Made by a program: the position numbers and the translations under genes. Under the pieces are notes generated by a model, which was not told the origin of the DNA, did not search any database, and saw nothing but the letters and a program-made list of their open reading frames with translations. Positions 8,949 through 21,811 of a DNA stretch of 64,000 bases are shown here, piece after piece (position 1 is the first letter of the stretch; every line of letters starts with the position of its first letter). Origin of the DNA: Oceanobacillus profundus (GTDB lineage Bacteria > Bacillota > Bacilli > Bacillales > Amphibacillaceae); NCBI RefSeq assembly GCF_003515705.1, contig NZ_QWEH01000012.1, positions 62,001-126,000 on the forward strand, in the 5' to 3' direction.

Positions 8949-10043
8949 TTATTGTTTTACAGCGCTTTTTGCTTCAACTTTCTCAATCCAGTTAAACGGA
9001 TCCTCTAATTTTCCATATTGGATGCCAGTTATTGTGTCATAAACCTTTTGGGAAACTTCCCCAGTTTTTCCTCCGTTAATTACCATATCCTTACCTTCCC
9101 ATGACAATTGCGCGATAGGGGAGATAACAGCGGCAGTTCCGGAACCAAATGCTTCTTCTAATAAACCTTCTTGATGCGCCTGATATAGTTCATCCATAGA
9201 AATTCGACGTTCTGATACTGGTATATTCCAATGTTTAAGAAGTTCAATTACAGAATCTCTAGTTATGCCAGCAAGAATACTTCCGTTAAGCTTTGGTGTT
9301 ACAACTTCTCCATTGATTTTGAAGAATACGTTCATGCTACCAACTTCCTCAATATACTTTTGTTCGACACCATCTAACCAAAGTACCTGGGCGAACCCGC
9401 CTTTAGCAACATCCTCCTGTGCTTTTAAGCTAGCAGCATAGTTTCCACCGGTTTTTGCTTCACCAGTACCGCCTTTAACCGCACGAACGTACTTGTTTTC
9501 AACAGCAATCTTAACAGGGTTAATCCCTTCTTTGTAGTAAGCGCCAACTGGGGATAGAATAACGATAAATTTATAATTGCGTGATGGTGCAACACCAAGA
9601 TAGGGCTCTGTTGAAATAATAAATGGTCGAATATAAAGCGATGTTCCATCAGCGTCAGGAACCCAGTCTTTATCCATTGCTACAAGCTGTTTAATTGCCT
9701 TTAATCCGAATTCCTCATCAATAGGCGGAATGCAAAGTCGGTCACTTGAACGGTTTAATCGTTCCAAATTCTTTTCTGGTCTAAACAATTGTACATCTCC
9801 GTCTTCCGTGCGAAATGCTTTTAATCCCTCGAAAACGGATTGCCCGTAATGGAATATCATGGAAGAAGGATCGATCATTAGAGGTTGATATGGTACAATG
9901 CTCGCATTATGCCACCCTAATGGATCAGAATAATCCATCACAAACATATGATCTGTAAAAGCTCTGCCGAAAATAAGCTGATCAGAATTGGGCTTCTCTT
10001 TTTTTGTTTCACTTAGTTGTAAGCGAATTGTTTTGTCTTCCAT
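8949..10043 (-). CDS. ilvE: Branched-chain amino acid aminotransferase
   Basis: PLP enzyme of 364 aa catalysing the last step of valine, leucine and isoleucine synthesis (and the first of their breakdown) with glutamate/2-oxoglutarate. It is a fold-type IV aminotransferase: GQSVFEGLKAFR, the PLP lysine in EAKTGGNYAASL near residue 200, EEVGSMNVFF and GSGTAAVISP are all present. Length matches B. subtilis YbgE/YwaA. AAGGAG lies 9 bases before the ATG. It is transcribed alone, away from the ilv-leu operon 4 kb downstream but close to serine synthesis genes. Confidence 0.93.
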   Translation of the reverse strand: MEDKTIRLQLSETKKEKPNSDQLIFGRAFTDHMFVMDYSDPLGWHNASIVPYQPLMIDPSSMIFHYGQSVFEGLKAFRTEDGDVQLFRPEKNLERLNRSSDRLCIPPIDEEFGLKAIKQLVAMDKDWVPDADGTSLYIRPFIISTEPYLGVAPSRNYKFIVILSPVGAYYKEGINPVKIAVENKYVRAVKGGTGEAKTGGNYAASLKAQEDVAKGGFAQVLWLDGVEQKYIEEVGSMNVFFKINGEVVTPKLNGSILAGITRDSVIELLKHWNIPVSERRISMDELYQAHQEGLLEEAFGSGTAAVISPIAQLSWEGKDMVINGGKTGEVSQKVYDTITGIQYGKLEDPFNWIEKVEAKSAVKQ

Positions 10044-10187
10044 ATCAATTATCTCCTTGTTCTAAAAGTTTCTATATATCATAATAGATATTTAGAATTT
10101 GTGCAAGACTTAATTTTTAATTAATTTTGTTAAGTTAGTTTTATTTCGATATGTTAAAATGAAAAAAAGGTTTAAAGGAGATGAAAA

Positions 10188-10967
10188 ATGATTAAAGCAG
10201 TAATTTTTGACTTAGATGATACATTGCTTTGGGATGAAAAAAGTGTTAAACACGCTTTTGAAAGGACTTGTGAGCTGGCAGTTAAGAAATATGGTCTCAA
10301 CCCAGATGAGCTGGAAGCTGCTGTTAGAGAGCATGCTAGAAAGCTTTATGCTTCGTACGATACATATGAATTTACACAAATGATCGGAATTAATCCATTT
10401 GAGGGACTTTGGGCGAATTTCTTGGATGAAGGGGAGGACTTTGCTAAATTGAAGGAAATTGCTCCCCTGTATCGTAGGGAAGCATGGACAGCAGGGCTAA
10501 AATCGCTAGGTGTTGATGATCCTGAATTTGGCTTGGAGCTAGCAGAAGCTTTCCCGCGGGAGCGAAAGAAAACAGCACTTTTATTTGATGATACGATTCA
10601 AGTACTGGATAAATTGAAAGGGCACTATCAACTGCTCATGTTAACGAATGGATCTCCAGAGTTACAAAATACAAAACTGACACTAACACCGGAATTAGTT
10701 GCCTATTTTGATCAAATCGTGATCTCTGGTGACTTTGGAAAAGGAAAACCGGATCCAACGATTTTTGAGCATACTTTAAAATTGCTTTCGCTCGATAAAG
10801 GTGAAGTAGTCATGGTCGGTGACAACCTGAATACTGATATACTTGGAGCAAAAAGGGCTGGGATAACATCTGTATGGTTAAATCGACATGACAGAAAACC
10901 AGTAGATGTTAAACCAACGTATGAAATCACAAACTTATTAGAGCTTTTGCCAATTCTTGAAGATTAG
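10188..10967 (+). CDS. HAD-superfamily phosphatase, possible phosphoserine phosphatase
   Basis: Cytoplasmic HAD hydrolase of 259 aa, like B. subtilis YsaA. Motif [11 protein letters not shown] (nucleophile Asp near residue 9), motif II LTNGS, motif III Lys in FGKGKPDP and motif [16 protein letters not shown] are complete, with a helical cap between I and II. It faces serA and a class-V aminotransferase; these three could supply all steps from 3-phosphoglycerate to serine, but the substrate cannot be read from the sequence and this remains inference. AAAGGAG precedes the ATG. Confidence 0.8.
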   Translation: MIKAVIFDLDDTLLWDEKSVKHAFERTCELAVKKYGLNPDELEAAVREHARKLYASYDTYEFTQMIGINPFEGLWANFLDEGEDFAKLKEIAPLYRREAWTAGLKSLGVDDPEFGLELAEAFPRERKKTALLFDDTIQVLDKLKGHYQLLMLTNGSPELQNTKLTLTPELVAYFDQIVISGDFGKGKPDPTIFEHTLKLLSLDKGEVVMVGDNLNTDILGAKRAGITSVWLNRHDRKPVDVKPTYEITNLLELLPILED

Positions 10968-10976
10968 GTAATACAC

Positions 10977-11011
10977 AAAAGCACACCGTCCAAAAATAGA
11001 GGTGTGCTTTT
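10977..11011. terminator. Bidirectional terminator between the HAD gene and serA
   Basis: Stem AAAAGCACACC (10977-10987) with GGTGTGCTTTT (11001-11011). The flanking A and T runs let it work for both converging genes. Confidence 0.88.
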
Positions 11012-11017
11012 AATCTG

Positions 11018-12601
11018 CTATAAATCAATCGATGTTACTTCTTTAATCTCCTCAAGACTCTTTAATTCTTCCATTGCTTCTGTTTCTAAATGTTTATCGA
11101 TCGTCAGTACCATGATTGCATTCCCGCCGATATCTGAACGGTCTACTTGCATCGTAGCAATATTTATTTGATGCTTTGCAATGGTGCTTCCCATTCGACC
11201 AATAACACCAGGCTGGTCAACATGCTGGATAACAACAAGGTGACCTTCTGGAGTAACGTCAATACTATATTCGTCGACTTTCACAATCCGCGGTCCAAAT
11301 CCATTCAGCAAGGTACCGGCAACTTTACGTGTTCCTGATTTGCTCTTTACTTCTACTGTGATTAAATTCGTAAATCCTTTTGTTGAAGAGGTTTTATTTT
11401 CATTAACGATAATTCCTTTTTTATTTGCAAGATATAATGCATTGACGTCATTTACGTGATCACCTAAGTGACGTTTTAAAATCCCTTTAATTGTGTTGCG
11501 TGTTAATGGTGCTACTTCCATATCGGATAGGTCACCAGAATAGGAGATATTAATTTCTTCTGCTACATCCTTCGTCAAATCAATTAAGAAAACTCCTAAT
11601 TTCTCAGCTAAATGGAAATAAGGTTCAATTTTATGCATCAGCTCACTTGGAACAGAGGGAAGGTTGACTGGATTTTTCACGACATCTCCATTCAAAAAGC
11701 TGAGCACGTCGTGACTGACATCAACAGCTACAATTTCCTGTGCTTCAATGGTGCTTGCACCTAAATGTGGTGTCGCTACTACTTCTGGCAGTTCTAATAA
11801 TTTATGATCGATAAAAGGCTCTTCTTCAAAGACATCTAATGCGGCCCCAGCCACTTTTTTTGAAATAATTGCATCATATAATGCATCTTCATCAATAATT
11901 CCACCGCGTGCACAATTTATAATGTGAACCCCTGGCTTCATGCGTTCAAAGGCTTCAGCGTTAATAAGATGTCTTGTCTCTTTCATCAATGGCGTATGAA
12001 CTGTAATAAAGTCAGCTTGCTCAATAACCTCTTCTAGTGTCCCATAACCAATACCCATTTTATCTGCTTTTTCTTTTGTTAAAAATGGGTCATAGGCAAT
12101 GACGTTCATACGCTGACCTTTTGCACGGAAAGCAACTTCTGCACCAATTCTACCTAGACCAACTACACCAAGTGTCTTATTTTTTAGTTCTACACCGACA
12201 TATTTTTTACGGTCCCACTTTTTATGTTTTAATGCATGGTACGCTTGTGGAATATTTCTTGATAGTGACATAAGCATCGCAATTGTATGCTCTGCTGCTG
12301 AATTGGTATTTCCATTTGGCGCATTGACAACGATAATACCATTCTCAGTAGCAGCATCGAGGTCAATATTGTCAACTCCAACACCAGCACGACCAATGAT
12401 TTTTAACTTTTTAGCTTTATTAATTAATTCACGCGTTACCTGTGTTTGACTTCGAACGAGCAAAGCATCAAATTCGCCGATTCGATCTTCCAGTTCTTCT
12501 TTACTTAAATGTGTTTCGATGACAAGATTCATATTCGGCGCTTCACGTAGTGGTCCGATACCATCCTCACTTAGCGGATCACTGATTAAAATGTTAAACA
12601 T
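11018..12601 (-). CDS. serA: D-3-phosphoglycerate dehydrogenase
   Basis: Catalyses the first step of serine synthesis, oxidising 3-phosphoglycerate with NAD. At 527 aa it is the long type: substrate domain, NAD-binding domain with GVVGLGRIGAEVA and VDNIDLDAATE, catalytic His in TPHLGAST near residue 280, the intervening (ASB) domain and a C-terminal ACT domain (VIQHVDQPGVIGRMG) for serine feedback. Its ATG shares one base with the stop of the preceding aminotransferase gene (TAATG), so translation is coupled. An AGGGGG site lies inside the end of that gene. Confidence 0.95.
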   Translation of the reverse strand: MFNILISDPLSEDGIGPLREAPNMNLVIETHLSKEELEDRIGEFDALLVRSQTQVTRELINKAKKLKIIGRAGVGVDNIDLDAATENGIIVVNAPNGNTNSAAEHTIAMLMSLSRNIPQAYHALKHKKWDRKKYVGVELKNKTLGVVGLGRIGAEVAFRAKGQRMNVIAYDPFLTKEKADKMGIGYGTLEEVIEQADFITVHTPLMKETRHLINAEAFERMKPGVHIINCARGGIIDEDALYDAIISKKVAGAALDVFEEEPFIDHKLLELPEVVATPHLGASTIEAQEIVAVDVSHDVLSFLNGDVVKNPVNLPSVPSELMHKIEPYFHLAEKLGVFLIDLTKDVAEEINISYSGDLSDMEVAPLTRNTIKGILKRHLGDHVNDVNALYLANKKGIIVNENKTSSTKGFTNLITVEVKSKSGTRKVAGTLLNGFGPRIVKVDEYSIDVTPEGHLVVIQHVDQPGVIGRMGSTIAKHQINIATMQVDRSDIGGNAIMVLTIDKHLETEAMEELKSLEEIKEVTSIDL

Positions 12602-13761
12602 TATGCTAGTACCCCCTGTTGTAAATAAACTTCCTGAGCGGCGCGTATGCCTTGTCCCAACTCAATCTGCTTGCCGATTTTTCTTAAGCTGATTTCTACG
12701 ATACCGATAATTTGCAGCACATCTGCAGGAGAACAATAGCCCATATGGCCAATTCGGAAAATTTTACCCTGTAGATGCTGCTGCCCGCCAGCAACTGATA
12801 AATTAAATTCTTGCTTCATTACTTTTCTTAAATCCTCTGCAGCAAAATCATTCGGTCTAATTGCAGTAACCGTCGGTGAAGCTGCATCATCCGCTGTCAG
12901 CAAAGGAATTCCCATTGCTTTAAATGCTGAACGTGTCATTTTTTTCATTAATTCATGTCTTGTATAGACATTTTGCAGACCTTCCTCTTCTACAAGATTC
13001 AACACTTGATCTAATCCAAACAATAAGGATAGTGCAGGTGTGAATGGCGTAGAATCATCGGCAAGACTCTTGCGATATTTTCGCAAATCGAGGTAGAAAC
13101 GGGCTTGTTTGTTTTGCTCAATGATTTTCCATGCTTCTTCACTCACTGTAATAAAAGTTAATCCTGCTGGAAGCATCATTGCTTTTTGTGAGCCTGTAAC
13201 GAGTACATCAATTCCCCATGCATCTACTTCTGTATCGACTCCGCCAACACAAGAGACACCATCAACAATCACAAGTGCATTCGAATTTTCGTGAACAATT
13301 GTACACAATTCTTGAATCGGATTTAATATACCTGTGGAAGTTTCACAATAAGTAGCAAAAACGGCTTTTATATTCGGATGATCCTTTAAGTATGTTTTTA
13401 TGTATGCTGGATCAAATGCTGCACCCCATTCTACATCGTAGCGCTGTACGGCAACATCATATGCCTGACAAATTTTCACAAAACGATCACCGAAAGCTCC
13501 AGTAACAATAACGAGTACCTCATCACCAGGTTTAACTGTATTAACAACAGCAGTTTCAAGTCCTGCTGTACCACTTCCAGAAACAATTAATACGTCTTGT
13601 TCTGTTCCGAAAATCGGTTTTAATCTTGGTTTGATTCGCTGGATTAAATCTTTTGTTTCTTTTCCACGATGTCCAATCATCGTTTGGTTCATAGCCCGCT
13701 GCACACTTGGTGGAATTGGGCTTGGTCCGGGTATTCTTAATAAATGCTGATCTGCTAGCAT
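12601..13761 (-). CDS. Class-V aminotransferase upstream of serA, likely phosphoserine or serine-pyruvate/alanine-glyoxylate type
   Basis: PLP-dependent aminotransferase of 386 aa of the alanine-glyoxylate/serine-pyruvate group (PucG-like). Features: RIPGPSPIPPSV at the N-terminus, SGSGTAGLETA, DGVSCVGGVD and the PLP lysine in VTGSQKAMMLPAGL near residue 195. Coupling to serA by a one-base overlap suggests it makes phosphoserine from 3-phosphohydroxypyruvate in place of a classical SerC, which is not in the window; this is inference. AAAAGGAG precedes the start. Confidence 0.82.
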   Translation of the reverse strand: MLADQHLLRIPGPSPIPPSVQRAMNQTMIGHRGKETKDLIQRIKPRLKPIFGTEQDVLIVSGSGTAGLETAVVNTVKPGDEVLVIVTGAFGDRFVKICQAYDVAVQRYDVEWGAAFDPAYIKTYLKDHPNIKAVFATYCETSTGILNPIQELCTIVHENSNALVIVDGVSCVGGVDTEVDAWGIDVLVTGSQKAMMLPAGLTFITVSEEAWKIIEQNKQARFYLDLRKYRKSLADDSTPFTPALSLLFGLDQVLNLVEEEGLQNVYTRHELMKKMTRSAFKAMGIPLLTADDAASPTVTAIRPNDFAAEDLRKVMKQEFNLSVAGGQQHLQGKIFRIGHMGYCSPADVLQIIGIVEISLRKIGKQIELGQGIRAAQEVYLQQGVLA

Positions 13762-14044
13762 GTTGCACTGCTCCTTTTTTTGAGTTTATATGATTCATTT
13801 ACTCTTGTACGGATGTCATTTTTTGAGAAACGAATTCATTCATATAGCAACCCATATTAGTTATTCAATATAACAAGTATACAACTGTTGTCAACAAATT
13901 TTGCGAAGTAATATTTTTCAGTAAAAATAACTGCAATAAATGTAATCGCTTTATGTATGTATGTGGTTGGATCCGTAATTAATTTAACATTGTCCATTTT
14001 AATATTTTCATGCTATGAACATTCTGTTTATTTTTACAATTTGA
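13762..14044. promoter_or_regulatory. Divergent intergenic region between the serA operon and ilvD
   Basis: About 340 bases including the ilvD promoter, with no open frame of note. It contains the AT-rich palindrome ATTTTTCAGTAAAAAT at 13913-13928, which matches the CodY consensus AATTTTCWGAAAATT at 11 of 15 positions. No T-box or riboswitch features were seen. Confidence 0.35.
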
Positions 14045-14073
14045 TTGAAGTATAGATTGATTAATCATATAAT
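14045..14073 (+). promoter_or_regulatory. Probable sigma-A promoter of ilvD
   Basis: TTGAAG (14045-14050), 17-base spacer, TATAAT (14068-14073). The predicted leader is only about 20 bases, so ilvD has no T-box, unlike the ilvB operon. AAAGGTGG at 14085-14092 is the ribosome binding site. Confidence 0.6.
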
Positions 14074-14100
14074 AGTGCGAAAGAAAGGTGGTATCCTCAA

Positions 14101-15783
14101 ATGAGTAAGGATTTGCGAATCAAAAGTAATGCTTTTGACGGAACTATGCGAGCCCCAAATCGTGCAATGCTGCGGGCTGTTGGTGTTTCAGATGAAGATT
14201 TTAAAAAACCAATGGTAGGTGTAGCAAGTACTTGGGCGGAAGTAACACCGTGTAATATCCATATTGATGAACTGGCTGTTCGTGCTAAAAAAGGAGTGCG
14301 AGAAGCTGGTGGTGTTCCATTGATTTTTAATACGATAACAGTATCTGATGGAATTTCGATGGGGACACAAGGAATGCGATATTCATTACCAAGTCGTGAC
14401 ATAATTGCTGATTCGATTGAAACGGTTGTCGGAGCAGAAAACTTAGATGGACTTGTGGCAATTGGTGCTTGTGATAAAAATATCCCAGGATGCATGATTG
14501 CAATCGCGAATTCGAATGTCCCATCCGTTTTTGTTTATGGGGGAACTATCGCACCTGGAACACATCGTGGAAAAGACATTGACATCGTTTCCGTGTTTGA
14601 AGGCGTTGGTAAGCATAACAATGGTGATATTGATGATAACGAATTAAAAGCGATTGAATGCAGTGCATGCCCTGGTGCTGGTGCATGTGGAGGAATGTAT
14701 ACTGCTAATACAATGGCTTCGGCCGTAGAAGCAATGGGAATGAGTCTCCCAGGAAGCTCTTCCAATCCAGCAGAATCTAAAGAGAAAGAGGAAGATGTAA
14801 AAGCTGCTGGACAAGCTGTTTATTCCATGCTGGAAAACGATATTTATCCTAAAGATATTATGACAAGAGAAGCATTTGAAAATGCGATTACAGTTGTGAT
14901 GGCACTTGGAGGATCGACCAATGCAATTCTTCACTTGCTTGCAATTGCTCATGCAGCAGAAGTAGATTTAACAATTGATGACTTTAATCGAATGCAGGAT
15001 AAAGTACCGCATCTTGCAGATTTGAAACCTAGTGGACGTTTTGTGATGCAAGACTTGCATCGAGCAGGCGGGGTGCAAGCAGTTATGAAGCTGCTTCTTG
15101 AAAATGGCTATCTGCATGGAGATTGTCTAACGGTGACAGGAAAAACAATCGCTGAAAACCTTGCGGACGCACCATCACTTGCAGATGGTCAGGAAATCAT
15201 AATGCCTTTTGATAGTCCAAAACGTAAAGATGGACCATTAATTGTTTTAAAAGGGAACTTATCGCCAACAGGAGCTGTTGCTAAAGTATCCGGGGTGAAA
15301 GTCACACGTCATACAGGACCGGCACGTGTATTCGATACCGAAAAAGAAGCGACTGCAGCCGTTATGGCGAATGAAATCAAGGATGGAGATGTTCTTGTAA
15401 TTCGTTATGTGGGGCCTAAAGGCGGACCTGGTATGCCTGAAATGCTCTCCATTTCTAGTATTCTTGTAGGTAAAGGAATGGGTGAATCGGTTGCGCTATT
15501 AACCGATGGGCGATTTTCTGGTGGTACACATGGTCTTGTAGTTGGTCATATTTCACCAGAAGCACAAGCAGGTGGTCCAATTGCACTCTTACAAGAAGGT
15601 GACATGGTAACTATTGATTCGGGTGAAAAATTAATTTCTGTCGATCTTTCTGAAGCTGATCTGGAGAAACGTCGTAAAGACTGGATAGCCCCACCGTTAT
15701 ACAGTAAAGGGATACTAGGCAAGTACGCACATAATGTTTCCTGTTCATCCAAAGGTGCTGTTACAGATTATTTGAATAGATAA
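14101..15783 (+). CDS. ilvD: Dihydroxy-acid dehydratase
   Basis: Iron-sulfur lyase of 560 aa, third enzyme of valine and isoleucine synthesis, converting 2,3-dihydroxy acids to 2-keto acids. The cluster cysteines appear in [10 protein letters not shown] and [16 protein letters not shown] near residues 120-200; the C-terminal half contains [12 protein letters not shown] and [12 protein letters not shown]. Length matches B. subtilis IlvD. It is transcribed alone from its own promoter and ends in its own terminator, a layout that lets it be regulated apart from ilvB-ilvA. Confidence 0.96.
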   Translation: MSKDLRIKSNAFDGTMRAPNRAMLRAVGVSDEDFKKPMVGVASTWAEVTPCNIHIDELAVRAKKGVREAGGVPLIFNTITVSDGISMGTQGMRYSLPSRDIIADSIETVVGAENLDGLVAIGACDKNIPGCMIAIANSNVPSVFVYGGTIAPGTHRGKDIDIVSVFEGVGKHNNGDIDDNELKAIECSACPGAGACGGMYTANTMASAVEAMGMSLPGSSSNPAESKEKEEDVKAAGQAVYSMLENDIYPKDIMTREAFENAITVVMALGGSTNAILHLLAIAHAAEVDLTIDDFNRMQDKVPHLADLKPSGRFVMQDLHRAGGVQAVMKLLLENGYLHGDCLTVTGKTIAENLADAPSLADGQEIIMPFDSPKRKDGPLIVLKGNLSPTGAVAKVSGVKVTRHTGPARVFDTEKEATAAVMANEIKDGDVLVIRYVGPKGGPGMPEMLSISSILVGKGMGESVALLTDGRFSGGTHGLVVGHISPEAQAGGPIALLQEGDMVTIDSGEKLISVDLSEADLEKRRKDWIAPPLYSKGILGKYAHNVSCSSKGAVTDYLNR

Positions 15784-15792
15784 CATTCATTG

Positions 15793-15822
15793 CGAGCGTC
15801 TGTTTGAAGACGCTCGTTTTTT
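15793..15822 (+). terminator. ilvD terminator
   Basis: Stem CGAGCGTCT (15793-15801) and AGACGCTCG (15808-15816), followed by TTTTTT. Confidence 0.92.
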
Positions 15823-15994
15823 AGTAGGTAGAAAACAGATGAAAATATTTTTATCTGCATTAGTGAAAGAAAATTATTTTCCTAAAGGATATGAAAATCC
15901 CAAATCTGCTAAGAAAAATTTACAAATCTAAGAGAGCATGAGGCTTCAATGTTGTAAACGCATACAAAAAGACGAACTAAATAAAATTATCTAA

Positions 15995-16009
15995 AAACTT
16001 CTGAAAAAC
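15995..16009 (+). promoter_or_regulatory. Candidate CodY box at the ilvB promoter
   Basis: The 15-mer contains a perfect CodY core TTCTGAAAA (15999-16007) and matches the consensus at 11 of 15 positions. It ends 2 bases before the -35 hexamer, well placed for repression. CodY controls ilv-leu in B. subtilis; here this is inferred from position and sequence. Confidence 0.45.
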
Positions 16010-16011
16010 TC

Positions 16012-16040
16012 TTGACTCTTCCCGGAAAACATTATATGAT
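16012..16040 (+). promoter_or_regulatory. Sigma-A promoter of the ilvB-ilvA operon
   Basis: TTGACT (16012-16017), a 17-base spacer and TATGAT (16035-16040). Transcription would start near 16047, giving a leader of about 520 bases that contains the T-box. Confidence 0.75.
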
Positions 16041-16174
16041 TGACCGCAATATCAAGAATTCAATTAACAAACCTATTTTTCTGAATAACGAATTATAGTT
16101 GTTACTATGAATTTTCAAAATCTTATAACTGTTAGTTTAAAACTAAATACAATAACTCGATGACGAGAAAAAAA

Positions 16175-16468
16175 GAACATGCCACGTGTATTCACAGAGA
16201 GCTGGGGTTGCTGGAAGCCCAGAAATACATATTGTTCTGACATCTTCTCTGAGTGCCGTTTTGAACGGAGCGTAAGAACGATGCTTTTATTAGATTCGGT
16301 CAGGTGCAGTTTTTGTGTACCTGTTATCCAAGTAGGCTGATTATCAGCCTGCCGAGGTAGTATTCGTGAGGATGCTATGAACATGGGTGGTACCGTGAAA
16401 AGAAGACTCTTTTCTCCCCAATAATTCTGATGTTATGCAGATTATAGGGGAGAGAAGGGTCTTTTTTT
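16175..16468 (+). promoter_or_regulatory. T-box leader (tRNA-sensing antiterminator) of the ilv-leu operon
   Basis: Stem I begins with CAC-AGAGAG (16193-16201), pairing with TTCTCT-GAGTG (16245-16255). The triplet before the closing strand, ATC at 16242-16244, is the best specifier and would read tRNA-Ile; CTC at 16247-16249 (Leu) is less likely because it falls in the helix. A stem III hairpin GGCTGA/TCAGCC follows. The T-box sequence GGGTGGTACCGTG is at 16385-16397. The terminator pairs 16404-16419 with 16447-16462, then seven T. Uncharged tRNA should favour the antiterminator and switch on the operon. Confidence 0.88.
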
Positions 16469-16564
16469 ACTGGAAGGAAAACCCACAATTTCCTTACTGC
16501 ATAAGTGCAACATACTGAATGCCAAGTTTTCTAAAATTAATATGAACCTAAGGAGGTAGCAGTA

Positions 16565-18286
16565 GTGAAAGTTGAGGCTAGTCACGAAGTGGAAATGAAG
16601 GGGAATTTGATAACAGGTGCTGATTTATTAATTAAAACATTAGTGGACGCCAAAGTGGACACCATATTCGGTTATCCGGGTGGCGCGGTATTACCGATCT
16701 ACGATGCGTTGTATCGTAACGAGACACCATTTGAGCATGTCCTATCGCGTCATGAGCAAGGCTCCATTCATGCAGCAGAAGGATATGCTCGTGTGACAGG
16801 TAAGCCTGGAGTAGTTCTAGCAACATCAGGTCCTGGTGCAACAAACTTAATTACTGGGATTACGGATGCCATGATGGATTCTATACCACTTGTTATCTTC
16901 ACTGGTCAGGTAGCTAAAAATGTTATCGGGACCGATGCCTTTCAAGAAGCAGATGTAATGGGGATAACAACACCGATTACCAAGTACAATTATCAGGTAA
17001 GTGACGTTGCGGATTTGCCGAGAATTGTTAAAGAGGCATTTCATATAGCGACAACAGGTAGACCTGGCCCAGTCGTAATTGATATACCGAAGAATATTTC
17101 AGCGAACATCACGATAAATGATTTTGAAGATGACTTTTATCTACCAGGTTATCAACCGACAATTAACCCGAATCCATTACAGATTGTTAAACTTGCAGAA
17201 GCCCTAAGTCGTGCAAAGCGTCCACTGCTGCTAGCAGGAGCAGGTACATTGTTTGCAAATGCTTCAGAGGAACTGAAGCAATTTGCTGAAAAATATAAGC
17301 TTCCTGTCACGACCACGTTGCTTGGTCTAGGGACTTTTCCGGGTACGAATGAGCTTTCGCTAGGTATGGCAGGGATGCACGGAACATATGCAGCAAACAT
17401 GGCAATTTATGAATGCGATTTGTTAATCAATATTGGTGCAAGGTTTGATGATCGATTAACTGGGAAGATTGCTGACTTTGCACCAAACGCTAAAGTTGCA
17501 CATATCGATATCGATCCGGCAGAGATCGGAAAAAATATCAAAACGGATATTCCGGTTGTAGCTGATGCGAAGAAAACCTTGATTGCATTATTAGATAGTA
17601 AAATTGATATGCAAAATAATATCCAATGGCTTGAGGAGCTATCCAAAAATAAGCAGGATTATCCACTGTGGTACGAACGCACAGATTCACCAATATCACC
17701 ACAATGGCTGATTGAGCAAATTTATAACATATCAAGTGGGAAAGCGATTGTTACTACTGATGTAGGTCAGCACCAAATGTGGGCAGCACAGTTCTATAAA
17801 TTTGATAAGCCAAATAATTGGGTAACTTCAGGTGGGCTTGGTACGATGGGCTTTGGTTTTCCAGCAGCAGTTGGTGCACAGTTAGGAAGACCAGATGATT
17901 TAGTTATTTCGATCGTTGGTGACGGTGGATTCCAAATGACGTTACAGGAATTATCCGTAATCAAGGAACGAAATCTCCCGGTGAAAGTAATTATCGTTAA
18001 TAACGAGGCATTAGGTATGGTTCGACAATGGCAGGAAAGCTTTTATGAAGAACGTTATTCAGAATCACTGTTTTCAGAAAACCCGGACTTCGTAAAATTG
18101 GCAGAAAGCTATGGTGTCCGCGGTGTGAAAGTTGACAAGGAAGCAGATGTAATCCAAACATTACAAGACATCTTTGCTTATGATGGTCCTGTGGTTGCTG
18201 ATTTCCGAGTTGTACGAAAAACCTGTGTCTATCCGATGATCGCACCAGGAAAAGGAATTCATGAGATGGTTGGGGTGACAAAATGA
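16565..18286 (+). CDS. ilvB: Acetolactate synthase, large (catalytic) subunit
   Basis: ThDP-dependent enzyme of 573 aa that joins two pyruvates, or pyruvate and 2-ketobutyrate, in the first common step of branched-chain amino acid synthesis. Visible: catalytic Glu in [13 protein letters not shown] near residue 60, the FAD region, and the ThDP motif [12 protein letters not shown] to NNEALGMV near 450-485. The GTG at 16565 is chosen because AGGAGG (16551-16556) lies 8 bases ahead. It is the first gene of an eight-gene operon and overlaps ilvH by 4 bases. Confidence 0.96.
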   Translation: MKVEASHEVEMKGNLITGADLLIKTLVDAKVDTIFGYPGGAVLPIYDALYRNETPFEHVLSRHEQGSIHAAEGYARVTGKPGVVLATSGPGATNLITGITDAMMDSIPLVIFTGQVAKNVIGTDAFQEADVMGITTPITKYNYQVSDVADLPRIVKEAFHIATTGRPGPVVIDIPKNISANITINDFEDDFYLPGYQPTINPNPLQIVKLAEALSRAKRPLLLAGAGTLFANASEELKQFAEKYKLPVTTTLLGLGTFPGTNELSLGMAGMHGTYAANMAIYECDLLINIGARFDDRLTGKIADFAPNAKVAHIDIDPAEIGKNIKTDIPVVADAKKTLIALLDSKIDMQNNIQWLEELSKNKQDYPLWYERTDSPISPQWLIEQIYNISSGKAIVTTDVGQHQMWAAQFYKFDKPNNWVTSGGLGTMGFGFPAAVGAQLGRPDDLVISIVGDGGFQMTLQELSVIKERNLPVKVIIVNNEALGMVRQWQESFYEERYSESLFSENPDFVKLAESYGVRGVKVDKEADVIQTLQDIFAYDGPVVADFRVVRKTCVYPMIAPGKGIHEMVGVTK

Positions 18287-18801
18287 AACGAATTATAACA
18301 GCTACGGTTCAAGACCGTGGCGGGGTTCTGAATCGGATTACGGGTATGTTACACAAACGTCAATTCAACATTGAAAGTATATCTGTCGGAGCATCGGAGG
18401 TAGAGGGTGTCTCTAAGATGACATTTGTAGTAGAAGTCAGTGATGATCAGAAATTAGAACAGCTGACAAAGCAATTAAACAAACAAATTGATGTGTTAAA
18501 AGTATCCGACATAACGGATAGAGCAATGGTCGCGAGAGAATTAGCACTCATTAAGGTTGTTAGTACTGGGCAGACACGTGCTGAAATACAGGGGATTATC
18601 ACTCCGTTTAGAGCATCTGTCATTGATGTAAGCAAGGACAGCTTAATCATACAAGTTACAGGGCGTCCTGATAAAGTGGATGCACTTATCGCATTACTCA
18701 GACCATATGGCATAAAGGAATTAACGAAAACTGGTGTTACAGCATTTTTAAGAGGACAGCAGCCAGAACAGGTAACAGAACTAAATTCGTTGTCCATCTA
18801 A
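18283..18801 (+). CDS. ilvH: Acetolactate synthase, small (regulatory) subunit
   Basis: Regulatory subunit of 172 aa with an N-terminal ACT domain ([17 protein letters not shown], then FNIESISVG) that binds valine for feedback inhibition, and a C-terminal domain that contacts the large subunit. Length is typical. The ATG overlaps the ilvB stop as ATGA, as expected for subunits made in equal amounts. Confidence 0.95.
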   Translation: MKRIITATVQDRGGVLNRITGMLHKRQFNIESISVGASEVEGVSKMTFVVEVSDDQKLEQLTKQLNKQIDVLKVSDITDRAMVARELALIKVVSTGQTRAEIQGIITPFRASVIDVSKDSLIIQVTGRPDKVDALIALLRPYGIKELTKTGVTAFLRGQQPEQVTELNSLSI

Positions 18802-18836
18802 ATTGAATGCAAAATATAATTAACTGATTTTTGTAA

Positions 18837-21484
<2,648 letters not shown>

Positions 21485-21489
<5 letters not shown>

Positions 21490-21747
21490 CCAAGAGCGCA
21501 AGCGCCCGTTTAGCGACGTACTGACTGCGCCCCGTATTTTGGGGTGGTTCGGCTTGCCGAACATTCTTACGCAGGAGATAAAGGAAACATGCCCCTTTAG
21601 GGGTATGCCGACGTTAGGCTTTAGCCTGATTTTAGTCGGCCATCCTTTACCTAGAGTCGATGTTGACTTATTGTACGGAGGTGAGGGAAGTCTCGCTAGT
21701 CGCTGGGCGCTGAAGCTGGACGTAATAACCAAGAGCGCAAGCGCCCG
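21485..21747. repeat. Structured foldback repeat element between leuA and leuB
   Basis: Two exact 24-bp direct repeats (21485-21508 and 21724-21747) enclose a GC-richer unit. Inverted ends are visible: GCGCCC (21502-21507) plus AGCGAC (21512-21517) against GTCGCT (21699-21704) plus GGGCGC (21705-21710). Inside are hairpins: CCCC/GGGG, GTTCGGC/GCCGAAC, CCCCT/AGGGG, and CCGAC/GTCGG enclosing AGGCT/AGCCT. The base composition is unlike the flanking genes. It is noncoding on both strands as far as can be seen, and looks like a MITE-like dispersed repeat, probably still transcribed within the operon. Confidence 0.75.
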
Positions 21748-21811
21748 GAGCTAGTTATAAAATCGGGCGTGAGCTTTCTTAAAAATACTTTGAAAAAGGA
21801 GGACCCCGAGT

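Noticed and set aside
10112-10126. CodY-like 15-mer upstream of ilvE
   Set aside because: Four mismatches including the central G and no conserved core; AT-rich sequence of this kind matches by chance.
13762-14100. T-box leader before ilvD
   Set aside because: No GGGTGG T-box sequence or terminator, and the predicted transcript leader is only about 20 bases.
14097-14952. Several open frames of 60-130 codons on the minus strand inside ilvD
   Set aside because: They lie opposite a clearly conserved gene, have no ribosome binding sites and no recognisable domains; they are shadows of ilvD codon usage.
21539-21754. Plus-strand 71-codon frame inside the leuA-leuB repeat
   Set aside because: It runs through several perfect hairpins and has no upstream site; the region is better explained as a structured repeat.
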